Position numbers and translations under genes: made by a program. The notes under the pieces are model-generated. The model was given only the letters and a program-made list of their open reading frames with translations. It had not been told where the DNA came from and made no database searches. From Laspinema sp. D2d (GTDB lineage: Bacteria > Cyanobacteriota > Cyanobacteriia > Cyanobacteriales > Laspinemataceae): 64,000 nt of DNA. The stretch spans positions 1 through 64,000 of the forward strand of contig NZ_JAMXFC010000014.1 in the NCBI RefSeq assembly GCF_025370755.1. The letters run 5' to 3'. This document shows positions 1 to 8,120 of the stretch, in pieces (the first letter of the stretch is position 1; each line of letters begins with the position of its first letter).

Positions 1-324
1 TGAGGGGTCGAATGGCGCTTCATTCTGATAACTATTTCGTCCAATAAAATACTGTAAATAAGGATTTTCTTGGATTTTTTCAACTGTTTCTCGGTCACTG
101 ATGCCCAATTTTTCTTTGATGATTAAAGCAGCCAGTGCCATCCGAAAAGATTTGGCTGGTGCCCCCATTTCTTCAGAAAAATTCTCGGCATATTCTGACT
201 CAAATTCGGACCACGGAATTAGCTTCGACAGAACAATCCACCGATTTTCTTCACACAGCTGGCCCTCAAAAGGAAGTTCAAAGGCTTCTTCTGGCCCCAG
301 GGCGTTTTGTGATTTTCGATACAT
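1..324 (-). CDS. Transposase N-terminal fragment (DUF772, IS5/IS1182-like), runs off the window
   Basis: Reading the minus strand from an ATG at 324 gives 108 uninterrupted codons to the window edge, beginning MYRKSQNALG and containing ALAALIIKEKLGISDRE and a following NPYLQYFIG-type stretch. This pattern is typical of the DUF772 N-terminal domain of IS5/IS1182-type DDE transposases, which binds DNA ahead of the catalytic domain. The catalytic part would lie left of position 1, so whether the element is intact cannot be judged. The 237 bases between this start and the next transposase contain AT-rich sequence that probably includes the end of this element, but I could not define its terminal inverted repeat. 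The family call rests on residue pattern only. Confidence 0.75.
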   Translation of the reverse strand, partial: MYRKSQNALGPEEAFELPFEGQLCEENRWIVLSKLIPWSEFESEYAENFSEEMGAPAKSFRMALAALIIKEKLGISDRETVEKIQENPYLQYFIGRNSYQNEAPFDPS

Positions 325-561
325 TTTCCCTTCACCGATGCACAACAATTTCCAATTTTACCTCTTTTTCCGGTTGTTTTGGCCCAGGTAAAACTTCTGA
401 AAGCCTTGAATAGTCAGCGTTTCGCTTTTTTTCAGCAAGCCCTAATTACCTTTTAATAAGCCAATTTTATTAGGGTTATTTAAAATTAAAATATTTCCAG
501 GGAAGGTAAAATGTTAAATTAGGGCCAGGAATTTTAGAGGAATTAAGACCTGAAAAATTTA

Positions 562-1317
562 ATGGATTCTCAACCCAACCAGAAATTTATTGATGTTGAC
601 AACTCTAAACCAGCCTGTCCTAAGTGTGGTTCTCATAATATTCGTAAAAATGGTCATATTCATAATGGTAAGCAAAATCATCAATGTAAAGATTGTGGAC
701 GACAGTTTGTTGAAGGAAACACCAAAAAATATATTTCTAATTTCCTACAAAATCTAGTTGATAAACTCTTACTTGAAAAAATACCTTTGGCTGGTATATG
801 TAGAGTCCTTGGAGTTTCAGGAACTTGGCTTCAAGAATACGTGAACGCCAAGTATGTCAAGGTTCCTAGAGAACTTAACGTATCAGCTAAAGCCCCAGGA
901 AAGCTCATCATTCAATGTGATGAACTTTGGTCTTATGTTCAAAAAAAAGAAAATCAACAATGGGTTTGGCTGGCTCTAGATTTAAATACCCGAGAAATTG
1001 TTGGATGTTATGTAGGAGATCGCAGTAAAAACTCAGCGCAAAAGTTGTGGGATTCTTTACCGCCTGTTTATCGCCAATGTGCTGTTTGCTATACCGATTT
1101 TTGGCAAGCAGACGAATGTGTATTGCCTAAAAAGCGGCATAAATCTGTGAGTAAAAGTAGCGGAAAAACTAGCCATATTGAACGATTTAATAATACGTTG
1201 AGGCAGCGAATCTCTCGGCTAGTTAGAAAAACTTTATCTTTTTCTAAAAAATTAGAAAATCATATTGGAGCCTTATGGTATTTTATTCATCATTATAACG
1301 AATCATTACATATTTAG
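562..1317 (+). mobile_element. IS1-family transposase, complete single-frame ORF
   Basis: 251-residue transposase of the IS1 family. The N-terminus has a zinc-finger DNA-binding domain (CPKCGS at about residues 19-24 and CKDCGRQF at about 42-49), corresponding to InsA. The C-terminal half is the InsB-like catalytic region, with DELWSYV (first Asp), TDFWQAD (second Asp) and HIERFNNTLRQRISRLVR (Glu), then the conserved SFSKKLENH and WYFIHHYN tail. Classical IS1 makes this protein by a -1 frameshift between insA and insB; here it is one open frame, as in many cyanobacterial and archaeal IS1 relatives. All catalytic residues are present, so it may be active. I could not find a matching inverted repeat downstream (1318-1373), so the element's right end is undefined and may be truncated. 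Confidence 0.92.
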
Positions 1318-1373
1318 GACTACCAGAATCTCAAGGTTGGCCAATGGATTGGACCGAACTAAACCGCTAAAAC

Positions 1374-2033
1374 ATGAAGAAAAATTTTGGGGAGTTAATC
1401 TATTCGAGTTTTATAGAAAGTCAGGGGGTTCTGATTGGCTTTGTAGGGATTTTTCTCACGCTTATAAGCGCTCGCTTCCCCTTCAAAACGCAGATTCCAC
1501 TTGATATGGTGATTGTGATCGCCTTTTTTATGCTATTGTTGGTCGTCACCCTGAGTAGAGCCAGTTATCAAAGTTTTAAGACTGCTCAAGAAGCGAGTTA
1601 TCAAAGTTTTAAGACGGCTCAAGAATTGAGCCAACTTCAAGCCAGTTATCAAAGTTTTAAGACTGCTCAAGAATTGAGCCAGCTTCATAATTCAGTGATT
1701 CCTAAAATGTTATATGTTAGCAAAGAGACAAGTTCACCAGCCCCTTTTCAACTCAGATGCTTGCTCGGAAATTCCGCTCTTTTTTCTAATGATACTTGTA
1801 TTTCTTTTTACTACACCGATGATGAGGGCTTTGAAAGGTTAATCGGAATGGGAGTGGTACTCACCGTACAAGATGATGGTAAAGTCCAGGCTTTATTGGA
1901 TATTCCCATATTGGGGTATCAGGAGATTTTAGAGAAATTAGGAAACAACGATCCAAAATTTATTAGCCGGACAGTCGTTAAGCCGAATATTACTCGAAAT
2001 ATGATGCTAGAGTATTTCTTTAACTTAGAATAA
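1374..2033 (+). CDS. Hypothetical two-TM membrane protein with 11-residue tandem repeats
   Basis: 219-residue protein that I cannot assign to a named family. It has two likely membrane helices (about residues 19-33 and 43-61), so the rest probably faces the cytoplasm. Residues 63-105 hold three copies of an 11-residue unit, ASYQSFKTAQE; the second and third are each followed by LSQL plus one residue (Q, then H). An 11-residue (hendecad) period fits a coiled-coil stalk. The C-terminal half (about 110-219) looks globular, with no motif I recognise. The start at 1374 lies 57 bases after the IS1 transposase stop and has no strong ribosome site, so the true start could differ. A gene with a good ribosome site follows 15 bases later, suggesting an operon. 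The nearby insertion sequences mark this as accessory DNA. Confidence 0.6.
   Translation: MKKNFGELIYSSFIESQGVLIGFVGIFLTLISARFPFKTQIPLDMVIVIAFFMLLLVVTLSRASYQSFKTAQEASYQSFKTAQELSQLQASYQSFKTAQELSQLHNSVIPKMLYVSKETSSPAPFQLRCLLGNSALFSNDTCISFYYTDDEGFERLIGMGVVLTVQDDGKVQALLDIPILGYQEILEKLGNNDPKFISRTVVKPNITRNMMLEYFFNLE
1560..1688 (+). repeat. 33-bp in-frame tandem repeat inside the hypothetical membrane protein gene
   Basis: Three nearly identical 33-base units start with GCCAGTTATCAAAG or GCGAGTTATCAAAG at 1560, 1593 and 1641. A 15-base insert (TTGAGCCAACTTCAA) separates units two and three, and a near copy (TTGAGCCAGCTTCAT) follows unit three. Units differ at only one or two bases, so the duplication looks recent, and copy number could vary between strains while staying in frame. 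Confidence 0.85.
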
Positions 2034-2048
2034 TAACCAGGAGCAAAA

Positions 2049-2435
2049 ATGGAAAAAAACCCAGAGGTGTTCAATCTCCAAAATCGGATATTTCCTGCGT
2101 TGGTTGCTCAAGTCATTAATCCTTCACAACTTGTCATCAATAGAGGCTCGCTCCATGGTGTAAAAGTAGGGCAAAGGATGCTAATCTATCGGACGGGCGA
2201 CCAAGAGATAAAGGATCCGGAGAGTGGCGAGTCCCTTGGATATCTAGAACTGGTGAAAGGAACTGGAAAAGTGATTCATGTACAAGAAAAAATTTGTACA
2301 ATCGAATCGGATAAAAAAAAGGCTCCTAGACGAATCATAAAAAATTCCTGGGGATTCCCAGAAGAAGATATAATTGAAGGTGAAGCCCTACCTTTTGACC
2401 AACCGGAAGTTGGAGATTTGGTTAAACCGATTTAA
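2049..2435 (+). CDS. FlgT_C-like small protein (hypothetical)
   Basis: 128-residue protein preceded by a clear ribosome site (AGGAG seven bases before ATG). The stretch at about residues 18-82, with VAQVINPSQLVINRG, GVKVGQRMLIYR, a Gly-rich turn and a final CTIESD, resembles the C-terminal beta-rich domain of FlgT and similar domains found in many non-flagellar bacterial proteins. There is no signal peptide or membrane helix, so it is probably cytoplasmic. It follows the two-TM repeat protein by 15 bases and is likely co-transcribed with it, so the pair may act together. Function is unknown. The FlgT_C-like assignment is from pattern memory and is moderate at best. No flagellar genes occur in the window. 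Confidence 0.6.
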   Translation: MEKNPEVFNLQNRIFPALVAQVINPSQLVINRGSLHGVKVGQRMLIYRTGDQEIKDPESGESLGYLELVKGTGKVIHVQEKICTIESDKKKAPRRIIKNSWGFPEEDIIEGEALPFDQPEVGDLVKPI

Positions 2436-2534
2436 GGACAAGGATTGTGGCAGGGGCGATCGCATCTGGATGACCTCCGGCGATCGACTCTTTTCTATGG
2501 GGTAGTGATTCAGAAGCAACGCAAAAGGTCAATC

Positions 2535-2747
2535 ATGATGCTACGGTATGAAATTATCATGTATTGGAGTCAGGAGGACAAGGCATTTATTGCGGAAGTG
2601 CCGGAATTACCGGGTTGTGCGGCTGATGGTGCAACCTATCAGGAAGCGTTGAGCAATGTAGAAGTAGTTATGCAGGAGTGGATGGAGACGGCGCAGGCAT
2701 TAGGGCGTCCGATTCCGGAACCGAAAGGACGTTTTATGTTGGCTTAA
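2535..2747 (+). CDS. HicB-like small protein (orphan antitoxin-type)
   Basis: 70-residue protein starting MMLRYEIIMYWSQEDKAF and continuing AEVPELPGC, then a helix with EALSNVEVVMQEWMETAQALG and the end IPEPKGRFMLA. This is the HicB/UPF0150 fold, which in toxin-antitoxin pairs neutralises the HicA mRNA interferase. The start is placed at ATG 2535 (or the adjacent ATG at 2538); the longer frame from 2445 would add an unrelated Arg-rich segment. HicA is normally adjacent, but no HicA-like frame is visible within several hundred bases on either side, so this is a solitary HicB. It lacks the C-terminal DNA-binding domain of larger HicB proteins. Such solitary copies are common in cyanobacteria and their role is unclear. 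Confidence 0.8.
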   Translation: MMLRYEIIMYWSQEDKAFIAEVPELPGCAADGATYQEALSNVEVVMQEWMETAQALGRPIPEPKGRFMLA

Positions 2748-2839
2748 GTGGGGTAGGACATGGCGATGCTATATCCCTACGGGTAACTGGTATAAGGAAA
2801 GTTATATATCAAAACCCCTGTGTACGAATCCAACAAATT

Positions 2840-2889
2840 AGCCCGCACAGGCGGGCTTGGTTTGTATAGCCCCAGGCTCAAGCCTGGGG
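2840..2889. terminator. Two GC-rich hairpins between converging genes
   Basis: AGCCCGC-ACAG-GCGGGCT (2840-2857) and CCCCAGGCT-CA-AGCCTGGGG (2870-2889) are both perfect inverted repeats. They sit between the HicB-like gene (plus strand) and the end of rnj (minus strand), the expected place for a bidirectional terminator. T-tracts are weak on both strands, so termination is inferred from position and symmetry. Confidence 0.55.
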
Positions 2890-2902
2890 TCTGTTTCTTA
2901 GT

Positions 2903-4741
2903 CTATGATGCCACTTTCGCAGTCGATCGCGTGCGTCGGCGTCCGGTGGTAGCCGGTTGTTCTTGTACCGTGGGCGGTTCTTGGGGATTTTGCATCAAGA
3001 ACACCAGCAACGGATTACTTTGCAGTTCCCGGCGTAACATCCGCTGGATATCTCGCTCAAGCTGATTTTGTAGTCCCGTCCAGTCAACTTCTGGGGTACC
3101 ATCTTCAAGGGTGCGAGAGAATTCAGACCAGCGATCGCTCAGAACCCCTTCAATGGTTTGACTAATCCATTTTTTCAGCAGATTTGGCTCAATGGATGAC
3201 ACCACCCCGCGCAAGTGAGTCGCTGTATCAGCCGCCAGTTTGCCATCCCAACCGATCGCCGCTGCAATGGTAACCACTCCATCCGCTGCCAACTGTTGGC
3301 GTTCTTTTAGCACGTCATCCTTAACCACTCCCGAACGAGAAGCATCCACCAGTTCAATCCCCGAGGGTACTTGGTCGATGACGCCGATACTCTCCGTCGT
3401 CAATCCAACCATATCGCCATTATTGATAATCACCATATTTTCGGCGGGAATTCCCATACTTTGTGCGACCTTTGCGTGCTGCACAAGCATTCGATGTTCG
3501 CCGTGGAACGGTAGGAAGAACTTCGGACGAGTTAAGGCAATCATCAGCTTATGCTCTTCTTGGCAACCATGACCCGAGACATGAATTCCTTGATTCCGTC
3601 CGTAGATGACGTTTGCACCTTGTATCATTAATTTATCAATTGTGTTCACCACGGCGATTGTATTGCCGGGAATCGGATTCGCTGAGAATACAACTGTATC
3701 TCCCTTGCGGATTTTGATTTTCCGGTGTTCACCGTTGGCAATCCTTGTGAGAGCTGACATCGGCTCACCTTGAGAGCCTGTGGTCAAAATCAGGACCTTT
3801 TCATCGGGTAGGGAGCGAATGGCGTGCAAGGGTTGGAACAAACTATCTTCGCACTTAATATATCCCAGGTTGCGGGCGTGGGCGATGACATTGAGCATCG
3901 ATCGCCCTACAACTGCGACGGTACGTCCTTGTTTCTTAGCCAAGTCTAAAATAATATTCAGTCGATGCACCGACGAGGCAAAGGTGGTGACTAGGATGCG
4001 ACCCTCTGCCTGAGAAAAGACGCGATCAAGATTTGGATATACCGATCGCTCCGATGGAGTATAGCCAGGGACTTCGGCATTGGTAGAATCACTAATCAGG
4101 CAGAGGATCCCTTTCTCCCCATATTCCGCCAGTCGTTGCAAGTCAAAATGTTCGCCATCAACGGGGGTATGGTCGATTTTGAAGTCGCCGGTGTGGATCA
4201 CAATGCCGACGGGGGTATGAATCGCCACGGTGAAGCTATCCGCCATCGAGTGGGTATTGCGAATATATTCGACGACAAAATGTTTACCAAAGCGGACCAC
4301 ATCCCGAGGGGAAACGCTTCTGAGTTCGGTGCGATCGCTGACTCCAGCTTCTTCTAACTTGCCTTCCAGCAAGCTCATTGCCAACCGGGGACCATAAATC
4401 ACCGGGATATCAAACTGTTTTAAATGAAAGGCAATCCCGCCAATGTGGTCTTCATGACCATGAGTAACGACCATGCCTTTGATTTTATCGCGATTTTCCC
4501 GGAGGTAGGTCATATCGGGGAGGACGATGTTCACCCCATGCATCCCATCCGTGGGGAAGGCTAAACCGGCATCGACGAGGATGATTTCGTCCTCAAACTC
4601 AAAGACGCAAGTATTTTTGCCGATTTCATGGAGTCCACCCAAGGGAATAATTTTCAACGTGGGTGTGGATCCCTTGGATGTCGATCCATTTTTACTCACG
4701 GTTTTCTTTTCCTTCGCTAGTGTAATGGGGCTGTTAGTCAT
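2903..4741 (-). CDS. rnj: Ribonuclease J
   Basis: 612-residue metallo-beta-lactamase/beta-CASP nuclease that degrades and matures RNA with endonuclease and 5'-3' exonuclease activity. The zinc-binding signature HGHEDHIGG is at about residues 94-102, with GLHEIGKN and the DAGLAFP strand upstream as in RNase J. The beta-CASP region with TGSQGEPMSALTRIA and the FLPFHGEHRML stretch are also present. The first roughly 25 residues are a polar Lys/Ser-rich tail, and the last roughly 20 residues (TGRRRTRS) are basic, as in cyanobacterial homologues. The gene follows dapA by 119 bases on the same strand; asd-dapA-rnj is a recurrent cyanobacterial cluster (for example slr0549-0551 of Synechocystis 6803, from memory). 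Cyanobacteria combine RNase J with RNase E. Confidence 0.95.
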   Translation of the reverse strand: MTNSPITLAKEKKTVSKNGSTSKGSTPTLKIIPLGGLHEIGKNTCVFEFEDEIILVDAGLAFPTDGMHGVNIVLPDMTYLRENRDKIKGMVVTHGHEDHIGGIAFHLKQFDIPVIYGPRLAMSLLEGKLEEAGVSDRTELRSVSPRDVVRFGKHFVVEYIRNTHSMADSFTVAIHTPVGIVIHTGDFKIDHTPVDGEHFDLQRLAEYGEKGILCLISDSTNAEVPGYTPSERSVYPNLDRVFSQAEGRILVTTFASSVHRLNIILDLAKKQGRTVAVVGRSMLNVIAHARNLGYIKCEDSLFQPLHAIRSLPDEKVLILTTGSQGEPMSALTRIANGEHRKIKIRKGDTVVFSANPIPGNTIAVVNTIDKLMIQGANVIYGRNQGIHVSGHGCQEEHKLMIALTRPKFFLPFHGEHRMLVQHAKVAQSMGIPAENMVIINNGDMVGLTTESIGVIDQVPSGIELVDASRSGVVKDDVLKERQQLAADGVVTIAAAIGWDGKLAADTATHLRGVVSSIEPNLLKKWISQTIEGVLSDRWSEFSRTLEDGTPEVDWTGLQNQLERDIQRMLRRELQSNPLLVFLMQNPQEPPTVQEQPATTGRRRTRSTAKVAS

Positions 4742-4860
4742 TTTTCTGTGTTCTCTTTTATGGTTGATTGGTTATCGAGAGTTGGTCAGGTTGTCAGGAA
4801 ACAAAGATTGGAATTTATAACCGACGACAAAAAGTGCAACGGTATTTTTTTGAGCTAGAG

Positions 4861-5745
4861 TTACAGCAAATTAAGTTGCTGCATCACAACCTCTAAGCCT
4901 TGTTTGACGTCCTCTGATGCTTCGCACAGCGGGGGCCGAGTCGATCCGACGTCCCACCCTTGAAGGTTTAAGCCACACTTGAGGGGAATGGGATTGGTGG
5001 TAGTAAATAGGGCTTTGAATAAGGGTAAAAGCTTGAGGTGAAGCTGGGTGGCTTCTTGGGTTTTCCCGGTTTGGTATGCCTGAATCATGGATTGGAGGGT
5101 CTCTCCTACCAGATGGGAGGCCACGCTGACCACTCCGGCAGCCCCGATCGCCAGCAGGGGTAAGGTTAAAGAATCATCCCCAGAATAAATTTGAAAGTCT
5201 GGGGGAGTCAGGCTTCTAACCAAGCTGGCTTGGTCTAAGCTGCCGCTGGCTTCTTTAATCGCTGTGATGTTGGGAATCTCAGCTAGACGGGCGACGGTTT
5301 CCGGGAGTAGATTTTGGCCGGTGCGTCCGGGAATGTTATAGAGCATGATGGGCAAATCTGGGCAGCTTTGCGCGATCGCCTTAAAGTGCCGATATAACCC
5401 TTCTTGGGGGGGTTTGTTGTAATAAGGAACAACTTGCAGCGAGCCATCTAACCCTAGGGTAGCAGCTTTTTGAGTCGCTGCGATCGCCTCCCGGGTAGAA
5501 TTCGATCCAGTACCCGCAATCACTTTGCCTCGACTCCCTACAGCCTTTTTCACCACCTGGAATAGTTCATACTCTTCCTCCCAGGTTAGGGTCGGTGATT
5601 CTCCCGTTGTGCCACAAACAAGCACCGCATCAGTCCCATGTTCGACTAAATGAGCGGCCAGCTTTTCTGTAACATCATAGTTCACGCTACCGTCTGCATG
5701 AAACGGTGTAATCATTGCGGTGACAACTCGTCCGAAATTCACCAC
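4861..5745 (-). CDS. dapA: 4-hydroxy-tetrahydrodipicolinate synthase
   Basis: 294-residue class I aldolase that condenses pyruvate with aspartate semialdehyde, the first committed step towards lysine and meso-diaminopimelate for peptidoglycan. The Schiff-base lysine is K164 in [10 protein letters not shown], and Y136 of the catalytic triad is in [18 protein letters not shown] at about 45-53 forms the substrate pocket. Length matches the family. It lies between asd, which makes its substrate, and rnj, all on the minus strand. The 431-base gap from asd is long, so dapA may also have its own promoter. No truncation or odd residue was seen. Confidence 0.96.
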   Translation of the reverse strand: MVNFGRVVTAMITPFHADGSVNYDVTEKLAAHLVEHGTDAVLVCGTTGESPTLTWEEEYELFQVVKKAVGSRGKVIAGTGSNSTREAIAATQKAATLGLDGSLQVVPYYNKPPQEGLYRHFKAIAQSCPDLPIMLYNIPGRTGQNLLPETVARLAEIPNITAIKEASGSLDQASLVRSLTPPDFQIYSGDDSLTLPLLAIGAAGVVSVASHLVGETLQSMIQAYQTGKTQEATQLHLKLLPLFKALFTTTNPIPLKCGLNLQGWDVGSTRPPLCEASEDVKQGLEVVMQQLNLL

Positions 5746-6176
5746 GCTCTCCTTAATTATTTATCGATTGTGTATTCAGGTTATTGATCAATCGGGTCGC
5801 GATCGCGCTGTTTGGAGGAGTCTTTCCCCCAAGGAGTAGACACTCCGACCCTCGGTCAAACGGTAAAATGTGAACGCTAACCGATGGAACTCAATCTCCC
5901 ATCTGTCATTGTGGATGCTGTTCCACCCGCCTTACGTCTTATCCATCGGTGCAGCGTAGATCAAGCAAGTCCTGGGAGGCGATCGCCATTTAAGACGAAC
6001 CGTTAAAAGCCCAGACTCACCAAGGGGTATCAACTGAGCCTCATTTGCGACTTTAAAGCAACGAACTCCCTTCGGGCGATCGCCCCAGTCCAGGATTACC
6101 CCATCCAATACAACATCAGTGCTAACCTCGAACCGTGACTCCGAGTCAGCTTCCCGATGACATTCATCCGGGTATT
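5746..6176. other. Intergenic region between asd and dapA
   Basis: 431 bases without a convincing gene. Scattered GCGATCGC/GCGATCG motifs are present. A 92-codon minus-strand frame (5932-6210) begins with TTG inside the asd 3' end and has no recognisable domain, so I treat it as chance. A dapA promoter probably lies near the right-hand side of 5746-5850, but I see no confident box. Confidence 0.5.
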
Positions 6177-7217
6177 CTAAACAGAGACCGCCGCTGCCGG
6201 TCGAATCCAATTTCGAGCCACCAACAATTCAGCAATTTGGACCGCATTTAACGCGGCCCCCTTGCGAATTTGATCGCCACTCAGCCAGAGTTCCAACCCA
6301 TTGGGTCCCGAAATATCCTGGCGGATCCGACCTACCAACACTTCATCGCGCCCCGTCGCCTCCATTGGCATCGGGAAATAATTCGCCTGCCAGTCTTCCA
6401 CCAACTTAACTCCAGGAGCGGCAGCTAAAATTTCCCGAGCCTTCACGACGCTAAAAGGCTGGGCAAATTCTAAATTCAAAGCCTCCGAATGCGCTCGCAG
6501 CACAGGTACTCGCACACAAGTCGGACTAATTCTAATGTCAGGATCCCCAAATATTTTGCGGGTTTCATTGACCATTTTCATTTCTTCCTCGCAATACCCT
6601 TGGTCATTCAGGGCCGAATTGTGGGGGAACAAATTAAACGCCAAAGGATAGGGGAAAATATCGGTTTGCGGGGTCTGACCTTGCAAAATGGCCCGGGCTT
6701 GGTCTTTCATTTCTTCCATTGCCCTGGCACCGGCACCGCTGGCCGATTGGTAAGTGGCTGCCACAATCCGCTGTACGGGCTGAACTTGATGCAGGGGCCA
6801 TACCGCCACCGCCATCAAAATGGTCGTGCAATTGGGATTGGCAATAATGCCTTGATGGTGCGCTGCGGCCTCTGGGTTCACTTCCGGAACCACCAGGGGG
6901 ACATTCGGATCCATACGAAAGGCACTGGAGTTATCCACCACCACGGCACCAGCGGCGATCGCTTTGGAAGCCCAAGCCTTAGAAGTGGAGCCACCGGCTG
7001 AAGCTAAGACCACATCCACGTTCTTAAACGAACTTTCTTCGACCACTTCCACAGGAATTTCTTCCCCTCGGAAGGTCAAGGTTTTTCCCGCCGATCGCGG
7101 GGAAGCCAACAGCTTTAAATCGGACATTGGAAAGGAGCGAGAGTCCAATAACTCTAACAACTCAGTCCCCACGGCACCCGTTGCGCCGAGAATGGCTACT
7201 TTATAAGATTTCGACAA
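6177..7217 (-). CDS. asd: Aspartate-semialdehyde dehydrogenase
   Basis: Reduces aspartyl phosphate to aspartate semialdehyde with NADPH, feeding lysine/DAP, threonine and methionine synthesis. The N-terminal NADP-binding motif GATGAVG begins at about residue 11 and the catalytic cysteine is C130 in NPNCTT. The start is set at TTG 7215-7217 (product (M)SKSYKVAIL, 346 residues). GGAGGA lies eight bases upstream, whereas a further upstream TTG at 7232 would put that ribosome site inside the gene and add MEDCH. The gene runs minus, divergent from tig, and leads the asd-dapA-rnj cluster. Family and length fit well. Confidence 0.95.
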   Translation of the reverse strand: MSKSYKVAILGATGAVGTELLELLDSRSFPMSDLKLLASPRSAGKTLTFRGEEIPVEVVEESSFKNVDVVLASAGGSTSKAWASKAIAAGAVVVDNSSAFRMDPNVPLVVPEVNPEAAAHHQGIIANPNCTTILMAVAVWPLHQVQPVQRIVAATYQSASGAGARAMEEMKDQARAILQGQTPQTDIFPYPLAFNLFPHNSALNDQGYCEEEMKMVNETRKIFGDPDIRISPTCVRVPVLRAHSEALNLEFAQPFSVVKAREILAAAPGVKLVEDWQANYFPMPMEATGRDEVLVGRIRQDISGPNGLELWLSGDQIRKGAALNAVQIAELLVARNWIRPAAAVSV

Positions 7218-8120
7218 ATGACAGTCCTCCAAACAGGTTGAGATATAAGTCTTGAGTAATAATAGAGGCGATTCAAATACGTCTTAAATAGATATCAGGT
7301 GTTTTCCTTAGATCAGTTTTTAAAGGGCCTAGGCAGTGAGCCGCCCTGGGGAATTCCTTTCCCTGTCTCTGTCTCCAGAGTCTGGCCTAGCATTGATAAC
7401 GGGTCTCAAACCCCTACTTTATCCTGAACAGATGGGATAGTTTATTTAAGGATAACAATGTATTTATTGCAGATTGGAAACCAAAAGTCAATAAAGAATA
7501 GGCTTTAGTGAAATAACGGTTATCTTATTATACTCATGATTGGCTGAAAATTTTTGAAATTCCTGCGCGATCGCCCCCGAGCAGATTTTAAGGAGCGTAG
7601 GGGCTAGACCCTGGGGACGGCTTCAGATCAAGCCCATACCCTCATTCTAGGGAGGGAAGTCCCACTCATCCCATCCAACCGGCCCTCTTCATGATTAGGG
7701 GACTGGATATCTGGAGTTTGGGTCCAGGGTGGGTAACGCTTCAAAACAGCGATCGCCTAGAAAAAATTACTCGGGCACTTTTTTTGGTAAAATTTTAGAT
7801 TCTCCCTAAAATAGCTGCATAGACCGTTGTGAAAGGGAGAACATTCCCTAGACCCGGGGTTTTTTATGCCAAGGCGATCGCCCTTAACGCCCTGGATCAG
7901 CTAGGATCTATAGTTGCAGCAAAGATAGCCTTGGGCTTGACCGAGTTGCCCGATCCTGAGCGCGATGGCCGCAAGACTTACCCCCTGGTCAGTGGGCCTA
8001 CCTTGGGCCAAGGTCCAGTCATCAGACCAGGAGGAAATCCCTTCTGCTCAACGGAATCAGGACAGTAAACCGCCCAAAAGATCAATCGAGAATTAACAGA
8101 ATTTGTCGAAGAGAACGCCG
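7218..8120. promoter_or_regulatory. Divergent intergenic region between asd and tig
   Basis: About 900 bases that must contain the promoters for asd (minus) and tig-clpP-clpX (plus). It includes an AT-rich stretch (about 7440-7560) and several GCGATCGC copies. The stretch 7833-7866, with AGGGA/TCCCT flanking a short loop and a later GGGGTTTTTT, could be a weak terminator or attenuator. A 79-codon plus-strand frame at 7829-8068 starts with GTG, lacks a ribosome site and resembles nothing known. I did not find boxes strong enough to place exact promoters. Confidence 0.4.

Noticed and set aside
5932-6210. 92-codon minus frame between dapA and asd
   Set aside because: It starts with TTG inside the asd 3' end, has no ribosome site and no recognisable domain.
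7829-8068. 79-codon plus frame before tig
   Set aside because: GTG start without ribosome site, Pro/Gly-rich composition typical of chance reading of HIP1-rich DNA, no known motif.
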